In this document: positions 51,679 to 59,868 of the stretch, piece after piece
Layout: each line of letters begins with the position of its first letter
Numbering within the stretch: position 1 is the stretch's first letter
NCBI RefSeq assembly: GCF_001274935.1
Contig: NZ_LILC01000023.1
Location: 186,001 to 250,000, forward strand
Origin: Priestia koreensis
GTDB lineage: Bacteria; Bacillota; Bacilli; Bacillales; Bacillaceae_H
Reading direction: 5' to 3'
Length of the DNA stretch: 64,000 nt
Program-made: the position numbers and the translations under genes
The notes under the pieces: model-generated
Seen by the model: only the letters and a program-made list of their open reading frames with translations
Databases searched by the model: none
Told to the model about the DNA's origin: nothing

Positions 51679-52611
51679 TTATTTAACAAGTAAGCGTATA
51701 TTCATAAAAAAGTCCTCCCAGAATCCGTTCCACTTTGTCGCGGCAAGATGTTCAGGATAAATCTGGTAGTCCTGTACTTCCTTTTGCTTCTCTAACCAGC
51801 GTTGAAAATATCGATTTTGTTTTTCCATTAAGAGCGTGGAATAGATTTTTGGTTTTACCTGTGGATAAGCTTGCACTTCTTCTTTTGTTTCATTTTCTAC
51901 TAGTATCCAATAATATAGAGGACCTTCTTTAATAGGTCCCTGGAGTTCATGAAGTGGAGCACGAAACATGTTACGCGCAATCGTTTCCCCCACTTCACCT
52001 TTCATTTGCTCAAATGAAACAAGCTCTTGTCGAACCACCTTCATACGAGAAGAAGGGTTCAAAGACTTCATCGTATTTTTATTTACATTCGGTAATGGAT
52101 GATCGGACTGCATATACGTAACTGTTCGAAACACTGGTACCATAAATGCCTGCTGATGATCAGTATAAAACTGTTGCATTTCCTGTTCTGACACCTTGAC
52201 GTTTTCAGTAATGGCTTTTTTCACTTTAAAGCCTATAGTCGAACGTCGAATGCTTTGAACGCTTTCTTCCTCTGACATGTTCAAATCTTTCAAGGCTTTC
52301 GCTCGCTCAGTACTTGTTTTCCCCAGTTGCTCTAGCTGCGTTTGAATTTCTCGCGGGTTGGCTTTGATGTTCATCTCTTTTCCTTTTGTTACGACGAGAT
52401 CCTCTAAACTCCTCATCTCTAGCATCTTTTCTTCCTCTTGATCATTGGTTATGTATAAGTGCTTGATATGTTGCCAATCGTTGGTGCGCACCACTTTTCC
52501 CCCTATTACATATAAAATAGGGTGATAGAGATAAGAAATAGCAAGCGCTGACGCTCCAACAGCAATGACAAGCAGAACACAACCAATCGTCATTTGCGCT
52601 TTTTTGTTCAT
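51679..52611 (-). CDS. Membrane-anchored PrsA/SurA-like protein with divergent parvulin domain
   Basis: 310 residues. One N-terminal membrane helix (TIGCVLLVIAVGASALAISY) without lipobox, a SurA_N-like helical region (LEDLVVTKGKEMNIKANPRE, LGKTSTERAKALKDLNMSEE, VSEQEMQQFYTDHQQAFMVP) and a C-terminal part. That part ends in IKEGPLYYWILVENETKEEV, which keeps the shape of the end of a rotamase domain (GDLG...GYHIIKV), but the canonical catalytic motifs are not visible. A foldase or chaperone for exported proteins, probably non-catalytic. Upstream of the amidase in one operon. Confidence 0.75.
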   Translation of the reverse strand: MNKKAQMTIGCVLLVIAVGASALAISYLYHPILYVIGGKVVRTNDWQHIKHLYITNDQEEEKMLEMRSLEDLVVTKGKEMNIKANPREIQTQLEQLGKTSTERAKALKDLNMSEEESVQSIRRSTIGFKVKKAITENVKVSEQEMQQFYTDHQQAFMVPVFRTVTYMQSDHPLPNVNKNTMKSLNPSSRMKVVRQELVSFEQMKGEVGETIARNMFRAPLHELQGPIKEGPLYYWILVENETKEEVQAYPQVKPKIYSTLLMEKQNRYFQRWLEKQKEVQDYQIYPEHLAATKWNGFWEDFFMNIRLLVK

Positions 52612-52693
52612 AAGCTCATTCCCTCATATCTTCCGTGCGTATAGTTAAAGTGTATCACCCCGTATTGCTATACTGTATTGAGAAAATAGCCAA

Positions 52694-52724
52694 TAAAAAA
52701 GCGAATTACCTGCCGTAATTCGCT
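52694..52724 (-). terminator. Terminator of the transglutaminase-like gene
   Basis: On the minus strand AGCGAATTAC / GTAATTCGCT, then TTTTTTATT, about 75 nt after the stop. Confidence 0.8.
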
Positions 52725-52795
52725 AATTCACCCGTCGATTTTCAGAAAACAGATGCGTCATGATCGTCTATCTTGCATTATGTGAACCGAACGAC

Positions 52796-53575
52796 CTACT
52801 TTTGAATCGTCTCCACTTTTTGAGCAACCTGAAGCTGTTTGATTTCTTCATATACTTGTACAAATCTCTTCACCTGATCTTGATGAAGATGAAAATTAAC
52901 CTCCTGTTTGTAAGTCTTCATACCAAGTAACGTTAGTTCGTTAATTAATGCTTCCCACTCTTTCCAGATCGCTGTCGAACTTGAATTCTCCTTAAAAGAA
53001 AACGGAAATTTCTTTATGAGATACTCACTGGATCGTTCTTCTAACGGCTGATGGTTGGCATCTAAAGCAAACAAGCAAAACGGAATAATTCCTTCTGTAG
53101 AGGGTATGGACTGATGATAAAAGCCCAGCCGCTTTTCCATAAACGATTCAATCCCTAAAATAGCAAACGACGTATCTAGTGGACACCAGTCCCTCTGATC
53201 CGCATCATAGTATTCAATCCAACGGTGGTCGTTATGATTTAAACCGAAAATGGAATAGAAGTTTCCCTGCTCGGCAACAAGTTGCTCGGCGAACTGTTGT
53301 CTTTCTATATAGTCCGGTTGAGCGTTGATCTCAAGCACCCACCTTGTTTTAATACCTATGTAAGATAGTAACGTTTCTACCACTTTCGCTTGCTCGGCGC
53401 AGTTACCTGCCTTTCGCTGCATAATCTCTTCAAAGCTCCGGTCTACATAATCTGTTTCAACCCACTGAAACTCGTTGCAAATCCATGAGAACAAACGCGC
53501 AACTCTTTCAGCAGTACTAGTAGAACCATTAAGTTTACTCGTAATCTCTTTTTCAATTTCTATACTTATTGTCAT
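52796..53575 (-). CDS. Transglutaminase-like superfamily protein
   Basis: 259 residues, cytoplasmic, no signal peptide. Papain-like triad pattern of transglutaminase-core proteins: Cys in RKAGNCAEQAKVVETLLS, His in NHNDHRWIEYYDADQRDW and Asp nearby in that segment, with PLDTSFAILG. Most small cytoplasmic members are cysteine proteases or unknown. Start ATG follows AAGGGGGATAACG. Function unknown. Confidence 0.78.
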   Translation of the reverse strand: MTISIEIEKEITSKLNGSTSTAERVARLFSWICNEFQWVETDYVDRSFEEIMQRKAGNCAEQAKVVETLLSYIGIKTRWVLEINAQPDYIERQQFAEQLVAEQGNFYSIFGLNHNDHRWIEYYDADQRDWCPLDTSFAILGIESFMEKRLGFYHQSIPSTEGIIPFCLFALDANHQPLEERSSEYLIKKFPFSFKENSSSTAIWKEWEALINELTLLGMKTYKQEVNFHLHQDQVKRFVQVYEEIKQLQVAQKVETIQK

Positions 53576-53614
53576 CGTTATCCCCCTTAACTGGAATATT
53601 TTAACATAAAATAC

Positions 53615-53644
53615 AAAAAAAAGCGCCCTTAAGCAAGCGCTTTT
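53615..53644 (-). terminator. Terminator of the M20 peptidase gene
   Basis: On the minus strand AAGCGC / GCGCTT stem and a T-run (TTTTTTTT), directly after the stop. Confidence 0.8.
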
Positions 53645-53645
53645 C

Positions 53646-54707
53646 TTAAAATAAGTGAGCCAACTTTTTTAAGATATCCTGATAAAGATAAACGGAGTCG
53701 ATTTCAACGTACTCTTTTTCGCCATGCCAATGGGCACCTCTTGGACCAAACTCAACTGCTGGTATGCCAAAACGAGAGTAAAAGCGGCCGTCCGCTGAGC
53801 CGTGCTGACCAAACAGAATGGCTTCATGAGAGGTTTTGTTGACAATCGAATATAGTTTTTGGACGTATGGGTCGTCTTCTTTCGTTGCAATTGGATCACC
53901 ATCCGAATGCACGTGTATGCTTGCAATATCTGAAATGGTGTTTAGCTCAGCCAACACGCGCTCCTTCGTTTGTTCCGGAAGAAAGCGAATGTCTACAGAT
54001 ATCACACACATATCTGGTACGCGGTTATAAGCATCACCGCCGCTAATTTTTGCTAGATTCACAGAAGGCCTCTCATACATGGGTGAAGATTCTTTCGTAA
54101 AAGGCAAGCTCAAGATCTCTTCATAAACGCGAAGTGCCTTTTGAATGGCGTTATCTCCTTCCCACGGACGACTTCCGTGAGCAGCGCTTCCTTTAATCGT
54201 TACATCAACTTGTACAATTCCCTTTGCTTGCAGTCCAATATTAAGCTGAGTCGGTTCACCGCAAATAACAAAATCACCAAGATATCCTTGATCACTTAAA
54301 AACTGTGCGCAGTTTAAGCCCCCCGTTTCCTCATCGGAAACAATTTGAAGCTGCACCTTACATGGTAAGGAATCATTCTTTAGCTCTACAAATGCCCCCA
54401 TCATAGCCGCGAGACCTGCCTTCATATCCGCGGAGCCCCTTCCGTATAGCTTGTTTCCTTCCACATATGGCTCAAACTGATCCTCATTTCCTGGTACAAC
54501 ATCTACGTGGCCATTTAAAATCAGCGTGCGCTCACCGCTTCCGATCTCTGCTACGAGCATAAGAAACCCGTTGTTCTCTAAAACGGTGGCATTTATATCA
54601 AATGAAGCGAGCCACTTCTCACAAAAATGTACCGCTTCATTTGCCAGTTCTTTTGTTGAACTATCAATTTTAACTAACTCTTTTAGTAACGATATGGCAT
54701 CGACCAT
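53646..54707 (-). CDS. M20-family deacylase/peptidase (ArgE/DapE/ACY1 type)
   Basis: 353 residues from the ATG at 54705-54707, placed 9 nt after AGGAG; an ATG 9 nt upstream abuts that site and is unlikely. Metal ligands are visible in LILNGHVDVVPG (His, Asp), LYGRGSADMKAGLAAMM (Asp), VSDEETGGLNCAQFL (catalytic Glu pair), FVICGEPTQLNI and HGSADGRFYS. ACY1/ArgE/DapE-like hydrolase removing an acyl group from amino acids or peptides. Substrate not determinable. Monocistronic. Confidence 0.9.
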   Translation of the reverse strand: MVDAISLLKELVKIDSSTKELANEAVHFCEKWLASFDINATVLENNGFLMLVAEIGSGERTLILNGHVDVVPGNEDQFEPYVEGNKLYGRGSADMKAGLAAMMGAFVELKNDSLPCKVQLQIVSDEETGGLNCAQFLSDQGYLGDFVICGEPTQLNIGLQAKGIVQVDVTIKGSAAHGSRPWEGDNAIQKALRVYEEILSLPFTKESSPMYERPSVNLAKISGGDAYNRVPDMCVISVDIRFLPEQTKERVLAELNTISDIASIHVHSDGDPIATKEDDPYVQKLYSIVNKTSHEAILFGQHGSADGRFYSRFGIPAVEFGPRGAHWHGEKEYVEIDSVYLYQDILKKLAHLF

Positions 54708-54857
54708 TGAAATCATCTCCTGCTGGTACTTTGCTACAATGTATCTTTAAATATTTAGACTATTTTAACTTATCACACTTTAATACGAAACAGAACACAA
54801 GAACAGAACTTACCTCAGGAAAAGAGTAAAGTCGTTCAAAAAAATTTCGCAACCTAT

Positions 54858-54894
54858 AAAAAAGGAAAACGATTTGCTTCGTTTTCCTTTTTTT
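54858..54894. terminator. Terminator of the HEFGH membrane-protein gene
   Basis: AAAAAAGGAAAACG / CGTTTTCCTTTTTT; on the minus strand directly after the stop. Confidence 0.88.
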
Positions 54895-55729
54895 ACGACC
54901 AAAATCTCACTCGACTAATACTAAAGCTTATCACGCACGTTAGGACGGAAAACAGCAGCGCAATACTAGAAAAAGCGAGCACATACGCATTATAGCTAAT
55001 TAGCACATCAATCACTTTATTTGCCTGCAACGGTGTCCAGATCGAAATCGCATTGAGCACGATAAGTAAAATAAAAATGGCGATGACACCGTCTGTCGCA
55101 CCTTTTATATCAGCTGTACTTAACGCAATATGCGTCGAAATACAAATAGCGAGAAATAAAAACAGCCAAAATTTGACGCTTATCAGATAGTCCATACTCC
55201 ACAAGCTCTTCAACAATACAACGCCTGCAAGTAGTGCTTTTTGGAACATTGCTACTGTAAATCCCTCTGCTTTTACATCGGTTTGCACATAGTGAATGAG
55301 CGTGTCATAGGAAGGTGGGACAAGCAAGTAAAGGCCTCCCACTAAAACGGCAATACCGATTAGCACAGGTGCCACACCAATAAAAAAGTTTCCTACTCGC
55401 TGATAAAGACTGTGAGGATTATATTGATGACTCACATATCCTAAATGACCGTCCGTAGCACGTTTTGGGAACCACTGCACGTCCGTAATATCATGACGAA
55501 AAACGATACACATCACCGCATGCCCAAATTCGTGAATAGGCGTCCCAATCCAGGCCGTTAGCAAAAAGCCTCTATTCCCAAATGCGCTTGCGATAAAGGA
55601 TCGAGAATAGTTTTGTAAAAATCCTAGTAAAAAACCGACTCCTATGATAACGCCTAGCAGCGAAAGCAACTGAAGTCCTGAGGTTAGAAACAAATTCCAC
55701 AAGGTGTTTAATACGTTCAATCTCTTCAT
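54893..55729 (-). CDS. Membrane protein with HEFGH zinc motif (M50-like)
   Basis: 278 residues with about six membrane helices. GTPIHEFGHAVMCIVFRHDI contains the HExxH zinc-binding motif, at about residue 66, in the second helix region, which is the layout of M50 site-2 proteases. The other M50 landmark (a C-terminal NxxPxxxxDG) is not evident; ADIKGATDGV contains an Asp-Gly. It may be a divergent intramembrane metalloprotease or a non-proteolytic relative. Start ATG behind a weak AGATAGG. Confidence 0.72.
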   Translation of the reverse strand: MKRLNVLNTLWNLFLTSGLQLLSLLGVIIGVGFLLGFLQNYSRSFIASAFGNRGFLLTAWIGTPIHEFGHAVMCIVFRHDITDVQWFPKRATDGHLGYVSHQYNPHSLYQRVGNFFIGVAPVLIGIAVLVGGLYLLVPPSYDTLIHYVQTDVKAEGFTVAMFQKALLAGVVLLKSLWSMDYLISVKFWLFLFLAICISTHIALSTADIKGATDGVIAIFILLIVLNAISIWTPLQANKVIDVLISYNAYVLAFSSIALLFSVLTCVISFSISRVRFWS

Positions 55730-55799
55730 CCTATCTCTCTGTTCTTATTGAACTCATTTTCATTGAAAACGCGGAAGAAGTCAACTATTCCACATGTAA

Positions 55800-55826
55800 G
55801 ACCGCGCCAAGTCTATTAGCGCGGTC
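55800..55826. terminator. Hairpin after the DUF4825 lipoprotein gene
   Basis: GACCGCGC / GCGCGGTC stem 8 nt after the minus-strand stop; no clear U-run, so weak terminator or 3' stabiliser. Confidence 0.5.
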
Positions 55827-55833
55827 AGCTCGT

Positions 55834-56319
55834 TTATGAAAAAACAGCATCCATTTCCTGATCTGATTTTAACTGCTTTTTGATCAGTTTTCTTAATTCC
55901 TCTTCCTTTTTGTAGTCTCCCAAAGTTACGTCGTACCAATCTTCTAGTTTTGCTCTTGAAACTGTTAAATCTTGATTTGGAAACTTAAATGTAACCGTAT
56001 CAACATTTTTAATAAGCGCAAATAGAAAAGTGGCATTCGATATAGCGGTATCTTTTAGCTCCTTCTCGGTGACGTTCTCACTCATTTTCTTATAATCGAG
56101 CGTAACCCCATAAGGCTTCTTCTGCGTTTGAAGAGAAATTTCTTTTAGTTCTTTTCCATGCTTTAATTGCTTGGTGATGTTAATAACTGCACTGTTATTG
56201 CCAACATACGAATCTTTGTATTTGAAGACCGTTGATTTTTCTGTCTCACTCTGACTGCACCCACTCACAAATAAAATGACGGATACGAACGTTAGCACAT
56301 ACACGCTGAGCTTTTTCAT
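55834..56319 (-). CDS. DUF4825 lipoprotein
   Basis: 161 residues. Lipobox after KKLSVYVLTFVSVILFVSGC; then the DUF4825 pattern FKYKDSYVGNNSAVINITKQ, TVTFKFPNQDLTVSRAKLED. These domains are also found fused in BlaR-like antirepressors and in stand-alone lipoproteins, of unknown role. Start ATG behind AAGGAGGAATCGTGCACA. Confidence 0.85.
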   Translation of the reverse strand: MKKLSVYVLTFVSVILFVSGCSQSETEKSTVFKYKDSYVGNNSAVINITKQLKHGKELKEISLQTQKKPYGVTLDYKKMSENVTEKELKDTAISNATFLFALIKNVDTVTFKFPNQDLTVSRAKLEDWYDVTLGDYKKEEELRKLIKKQLKSDQEMDAVFS

Positions 56320-56391
56320 TGTGCACGATTCCTCCTTTACTCATTGAGAACGAGTTGGAAAATCTCCTTTAAGACGTCATTGCTATATTGC

Positions 56392-57438
56392 TTACAGCAC
56401 CATTTTTGATTGAATATAATGATAGATCAATGCTGTTGTATGCTCGATCGACGTTTTATGTGTGCGTTCAAATGCGTGAGAAGAATCAATTCCAGGACCA
56501 ATTAAGCCGTGGACGATGTCATGTCCTGCTCGGATCGCCGCAGATGCATCTGAACCGTAATGTGGATAAATATCTAGCTTATACTCAACGTTATTTTCCT
56601 TCGCAAGACTAACCAAATGCTGACGAAGACCGTAATGATATGGTCCAGTTGAATCTTTCACACAAATAGAAACCGTGTATTCATCTGTTGCCTGACCGTC
56701 TCCAATCGCCCCCATATCAACGGCTAAATATTCGACCGTCTCAGGCGAAATGTTTGAGTTTCCTCCATAGCCGATTTCTTCATTATTTGAGATTAAAAAA
56801 TGCGTCGTATATGGTAGCTGCAATTCTTCCTCTTTTACTTGGCGAATCACTTCTAATAAAATAGCAACGCTTGCTTTATCATCTAGATGGCGGGACTTTA
56901 CAAATCCACTTTCCGTTACCTGTACACGAGGATCGAATGAAACAAAATCTCCTACTTCAATTCCAAGCTTACGAACGTCCTCTGCACTTTTAACGACTTC
57001 ATCAATTCTTACTTCCATATTCGCTTGATTGCGCTCTGCTTTTCCAGCATCTTTGTATACATGAACAGATGTTTGATGCATCAAAATTGTTCCCGTATAC
57101 ACCTTTCCAGCTGACGTAGCAATTTGGCAATACTCTCCCTCAATGGAGTTGTAAAGAAATCCCCCGATTAAGTCGATGACGAGTCGTCCACTTGCTTTAA
57201 TTTCTTTCACAATTGCCCCTAACGTATCGACGTGCGCTGTAAGCATACGATGTTGCTCTTGATTCTGGCCTGGGATGGTAGCAATTAATCCACCTTTTCG
57301 ATTACGCTTTGTTTCTACGTTGAGTTCTTTTAAAAGAGATTCTACGTATGTAATCACCTCTTCTGTGTAGCCTGAAGGACTTGGAATGGAAACCAATTTC
57401 TCAATAAGTTCAATCGTTTTATCTGCTGAAAATGTCAT
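56392..57438 (-). CDS. M42-family metallopeptidase
   Basis: 348 residues from the ATG at 57436-57438 (AGGAGAGGTACAT upstream); a longer frame overlaps a terminator and lacks a ribosome binding site. Tetrahedral aminopeptidase family: LTAHVDTLGAIVKEI (His-Asp), SRHLDDKASVAILLEVIR (bridging Asp), ISNNEEIGYGGNSNIS (catalytic Glu pair), YLAVDMGAIGDGQ and the final SSHAFERTHKTSIEHT. Glu-type dinuclear zinc or cobalt aminopeptidase, cytoplasmic. Confidence 0.92.
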   Translation of the reverse strand: MTFSADKTIELIEKLVSIPSPSGYTEEVITYVESLLKELNVETKRNRKGGLIATIPGQNQEQHRMLTAHVDTLGAIVKEIKASGRLVIDLIGGFLYNSIEGEYCQIATSAGKVYTGTILMHQTSVHVYKDAGKAERNQANMEVRIDEVVKSAEDVRKLGIEVGDFVSFDPRVQVTESGFVKSRHLDDKASVAILLEVIRQVKEEELQLPYTTHFLISNNEEIGYGGNSNISPETVEYLAVDMGAIGDGQATDEYTVSICVKDSTGPYHYGLRQHLVSLAKENNVEYKLDIYPHYGSDASAAIRAGHDIVHGLIGPGIDSSHAFERTHKTSIEHTTALIYHYIQSKMVL

Positions 57439-57513
57439 ATGTACCTCTCCTTTACTGCTTATGTATACTACCATTATACACCAAATGCATGGAAATACGC
57501 TGTTTGTCCACAT

Positions 57514-57545
57514 AAAAAAGCGATGGAATTCATCCATCGCTTTTT
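57514..57545 (-). terminator. Terminator of the sortase-anchored repeat protein gene
   Basis: AAAAAAGCGATGGA / TCCATCGCTTTTT stem about 10 nt after the stop, T-run on the minus strand. Confidence 0.88.
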
Positions 57546-57555
57546 CCCTCTTTCC

Positions 57556-58941
57556 TTATCCCTGTTGACGATTACGGCGTACGATAATTGTCGCAAACGC
57601 ACCGGCGAGCACAAATGCTACCGCTCCCCATGCAATCATTGAATTGCTCATGCCAGACTCGGCTGTTCCACCCATACCTGTTTTCGGCATTTGAGTTGGC
57701 ATTTGACTTTGGAACTTTTGAGGGAACTGATCGACAATTGCACCAGATAACCCTTCTCCTACCATGAACATATGCTCATATGCCTCATGGATCGTTGGGT
57801 ATGTTGTAGCGTAGTCTTTTTCTGTATACGTGTTAAATGCTTTTAGCAATTCGTCCACGTGCACTTTAAGTCCTGATTCAAGGTCGGCCGCTTTTAGACG
57901 TCCACCTGTTGCATCATCTAAAAATTTCGCTTGCTCTACGCGGTACTGATCTAGCTGTTTCATCGCCATTTGTTTTGCTGCCTCATCTTTTGTTCCCGTT
58001 GCTTTTACATAGTCAACGAAGTAGCCGATATGACTGCTCCAAATCGTTTTAAATTGATCTCCTGCTGCTTGACCATATACAGACGCGATCGCTTTTGAAA
58101 GATCATCCGTATTTTGATTTAATGCTCCTGCTGCTGCTTCAAAATCCTTCGCGCCGTCAATTCCTTTTTGCATCGCTAGCACAGCAAGTGCCGCATGCTC
58201 AGACAGAAGGCTATTTAGGTTTTCACGTAAATCTACTGCCGCTGTATCTACTTTTGTATTGTTAAATTTTTGAGGAAACTGATCTGTAATTGCCCAAGAG
58301 AAGCTTTTTCCCACTCCGTACATATGATTGATAGACTCGCGTACGCTTTTGTATGTTGTTGTGTAATCACCTTTTACGTAGTTGTCAAATGCTGATAAAA
58401 GCTCGTGAACGTGCATATTCAGCCCTTCGCGAAGTTCAGCTGCTTTTAAGCGCCCCTCTGTTGCTTTATCCAAAAAGTCAGCTTGTTTGACACGGTATTG
58501 ATCCAAGTTTTTAATGGCCATTTGTTTTGCTGCTTCATCTTTTGCCCCTGTTGCTTTTACATAATCAACGAAATAGCCGATATGACTGCCCCAGATTTCT
58601 TTAAATTGATTTCCTGCTGCTTCACCGTATACAGACGCAATCGCTTTTGAGAGGCTGTTTGTATTTTCATTTAATGCACCTGCTGCTTGTTCAAAGTCTG
58701 GTGCACCGTCAATTCCTTTTTGCATCGCAACAACCGCTAAGTAAGAATGTTCTGATAATAATTCATCTAGCGTCGCGCGTAGGTCGGCTGCCGGTGAACT
58801 AACTGTCGGTTTCATCATCTTCGTATTTTCTTTTGTTGTCATCTGCTGATGATTACCGCTGTGATTCATATCCGCTGCATATGCAGCTGTTGGAAGTAAA
58901 AGTGATACGCTTAATGGTACGGCTAAAAATGATTTTTTCAT
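57556..58941 (-). CDS. Sortase-anchored protein with two 174-residue repeats
   Basis: 461 residues. Signal peptide KKSFLAVPLSVSLLLPTAAY (AYA-A cleavage), Met/His-rich linker (DMNHSGNHQQMTTKENTKMM), two near-identical helical repeats at about 52-226 and 237-410 (each from DLRATL or DLRENL to DQFPQKF), then MPKTG (418-422), a membrane helix and RRNRQQG: the sortase layout. Each repeat holds LLSEHxxLAVxAMQKGIDGA, WxSHIGYFVDYVKATG and VH(V)xELLxAF with conserved His and Met. Possibly copper or other metal binding at the surface (inference from His/Met content). Start ATG behind GGAGGAAAAAACAC. Confidence 0.82.
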   Translation of the reverse strand: MKKSFLAVPLSVSLLLPTAAYAADMNHSGNHQQMTTKENTKMMKPTVSSPAADLRATLDELLSEHSYLAVVAMQKGIDGAPDFEQAAGALNENTNSLSKAIASVYGEAAGNQFKEIWGSHIGYFVDYVKATGAKDEAAKQMAIKNLDQYRVKQADFLDKATEGRLKAAELREGLNMHVHELLSAFDNYVKGDYTTTYKSVRESINHMYGVGKSFSWAITDQFPQKFNNTKVDTAAVDLRENLNSLLSEHAALAVLAMQKGIDGAKDFEAAAGALNQNTDDLSKAIASVYGQAAGDQFKTIWSSHIGYFVDYVKATGTKDEAAKQMAMKQLDQYRVEQAKFLDDATGGRLKAADLESGLKVHVDELLKAFNTYTEKDYATTYPTIHEAYEHMFMVGEGLSGAIVDQFPQKFQSQMPTQMPKTGMGGTAESGMSNSMIAWGAVAFVLAGAFATIIVRRNRQQG

Positions 58942-59042
58942 GTGTTTTTTCCTCCTCGAATTTCACTGTTTGATTACCTAACGGAGGAGATTTTTATTTG
59001 GATCACTTTTTTTAAAAAAAGTTTTAAAAAAGAGCATTAAAA

Positions 59043-59083
59043 AGAGAAAAGCCGTCGCCGTATAAAGGCAATGGCTTTTCTCT
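59043..59083 (-). terminator. Terminator of bluB
   Basis: AGAGAAAAGCC / GGCTTTTCTCT stem with inner GCC / GGC, followed by TTTTT on the minus strand. Confidence 0.8.
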
Positions 59084-59089
59084 AACCCC

Positions 59090-59746
59090 TTAGCTGTGCT
59101 GATTTACATCCCATTTTTCATTAAAAATCAAACTATCAAGCATCCGTCTCTTTTCCCAGTTCGCGCTCTCTAAGATCGGCTTTTCTGGATAATCCTCCGT
59201 ATAGCCAATCGATAACAGGGCGATGGGCTCCACATGTGGCGGAATGCCTAAAATATCGCGAACGTCATTTTTCTTGTAAAAGCTAACCCAGCCCATCGCA
59301 AGTCCTTCTGCATAGGCAGCGAGCCACATATTTTGAATGGCACAAGCGGTTGATAAAATATCCGTCTCTGGAATGGAGTTTCTGCCTAACACATGTGAGC
59401 CCCCTTTTGTTGGATCACACGTAATACAGATCGTAACCGGAGCTTCTTTTAATCCTTGTACCTTTAAAGACAAAAACTTACTTTCTTTTTCTTGCTTGTC
59501 TTCATAATGAATGGCAAGCGCTCGCTTTTCTTTATCGGCTGCCCATGCCAGCTTTTCTTTTGTCTCTTCGTTTGTCACAATAATAAAGTTCCACGGCTGC
59601 ATAAATCCAACAGAGGGAGCATGATGTGCTGCTTCTAACAACTTTTGTAGTTTCTCGTCAGGAATAGGTGTCGATAAAAAACTTCGCACGTCCCGACGGT
59701 TCTCAATCGCTTTGTAAACGCCTTCTTTTTCTTCATCTCTTAACAT
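59090..59746 (-). CDS. bluB: 5,6-dimethylbenzimidazole synthase BluB
   Basis: 218 residues from the ATG at 59744-59746, which follows GGGAGAGGTAT; the ATG at 59761 overlaps that site. Nitroreductase fold, BluB branch: ENRRDVRSFLSTPIPDEKLQ, HHAPSVGFMQPWNFIIVTNE, SIPETDILSTACAIQNMWLA and WEKRRMLDSLIFNEKWDVNQ. Fragments FMNH2 to the lower ligand of vitamin B12. No other cobalamin gene adjoins it, so it probably serves salvage or corrinoid remodelling. Confidence 0.85.
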   Translation of the reverse strand: MLRDEEKEGVYKAIENRRDVRSFLSTPIPDEKLQKLLEAAHHAPSVGFMQPWNFIIVTNEETKEKLAWAADKEKRALAIHYEDKQEKESKFLSLKVQGLKEAPVTICITCDPTKGGSHVLGRNSIPETDILSTACAIQNMWLAAYAEGLAMGWVSFYKKNDVRDILGIPPHVEPIALLSIGYTEDYPEKPILESANWEKRRMLDSLIFNEKWDVNQHS

Positions 59747-59828
59747 ATACCTCTCCCCCATTCTTTGTGTATGCCTATTACCGTTATTATCCCTTTTTTT
59801 GGTCAGGCTTGTAAAGGTTTTAATTCAG

Positions 59829-59868
59829 ACAAAAAGCTAGATGCCTTTTAGACGACCTAGCTTTTTGT
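59829..59868 (-). terminator. Terminator overlapping the Z1 gene stop
   Basis: ACAAAAAGCTAG / CTAGCTTTTTGT stem that includes the TAG stop of the Z1 gene (59857-59859); the T-run of the stem itself provides the tail. Confidence 0.75.

Noticed and set aside
57740-58800. Tandem DNA repeat as a mobile element or assembly artefact
   Set aside because: The two copies are diverged at the protein level and stay in frame within one gene, consistent with an old internal duplication.
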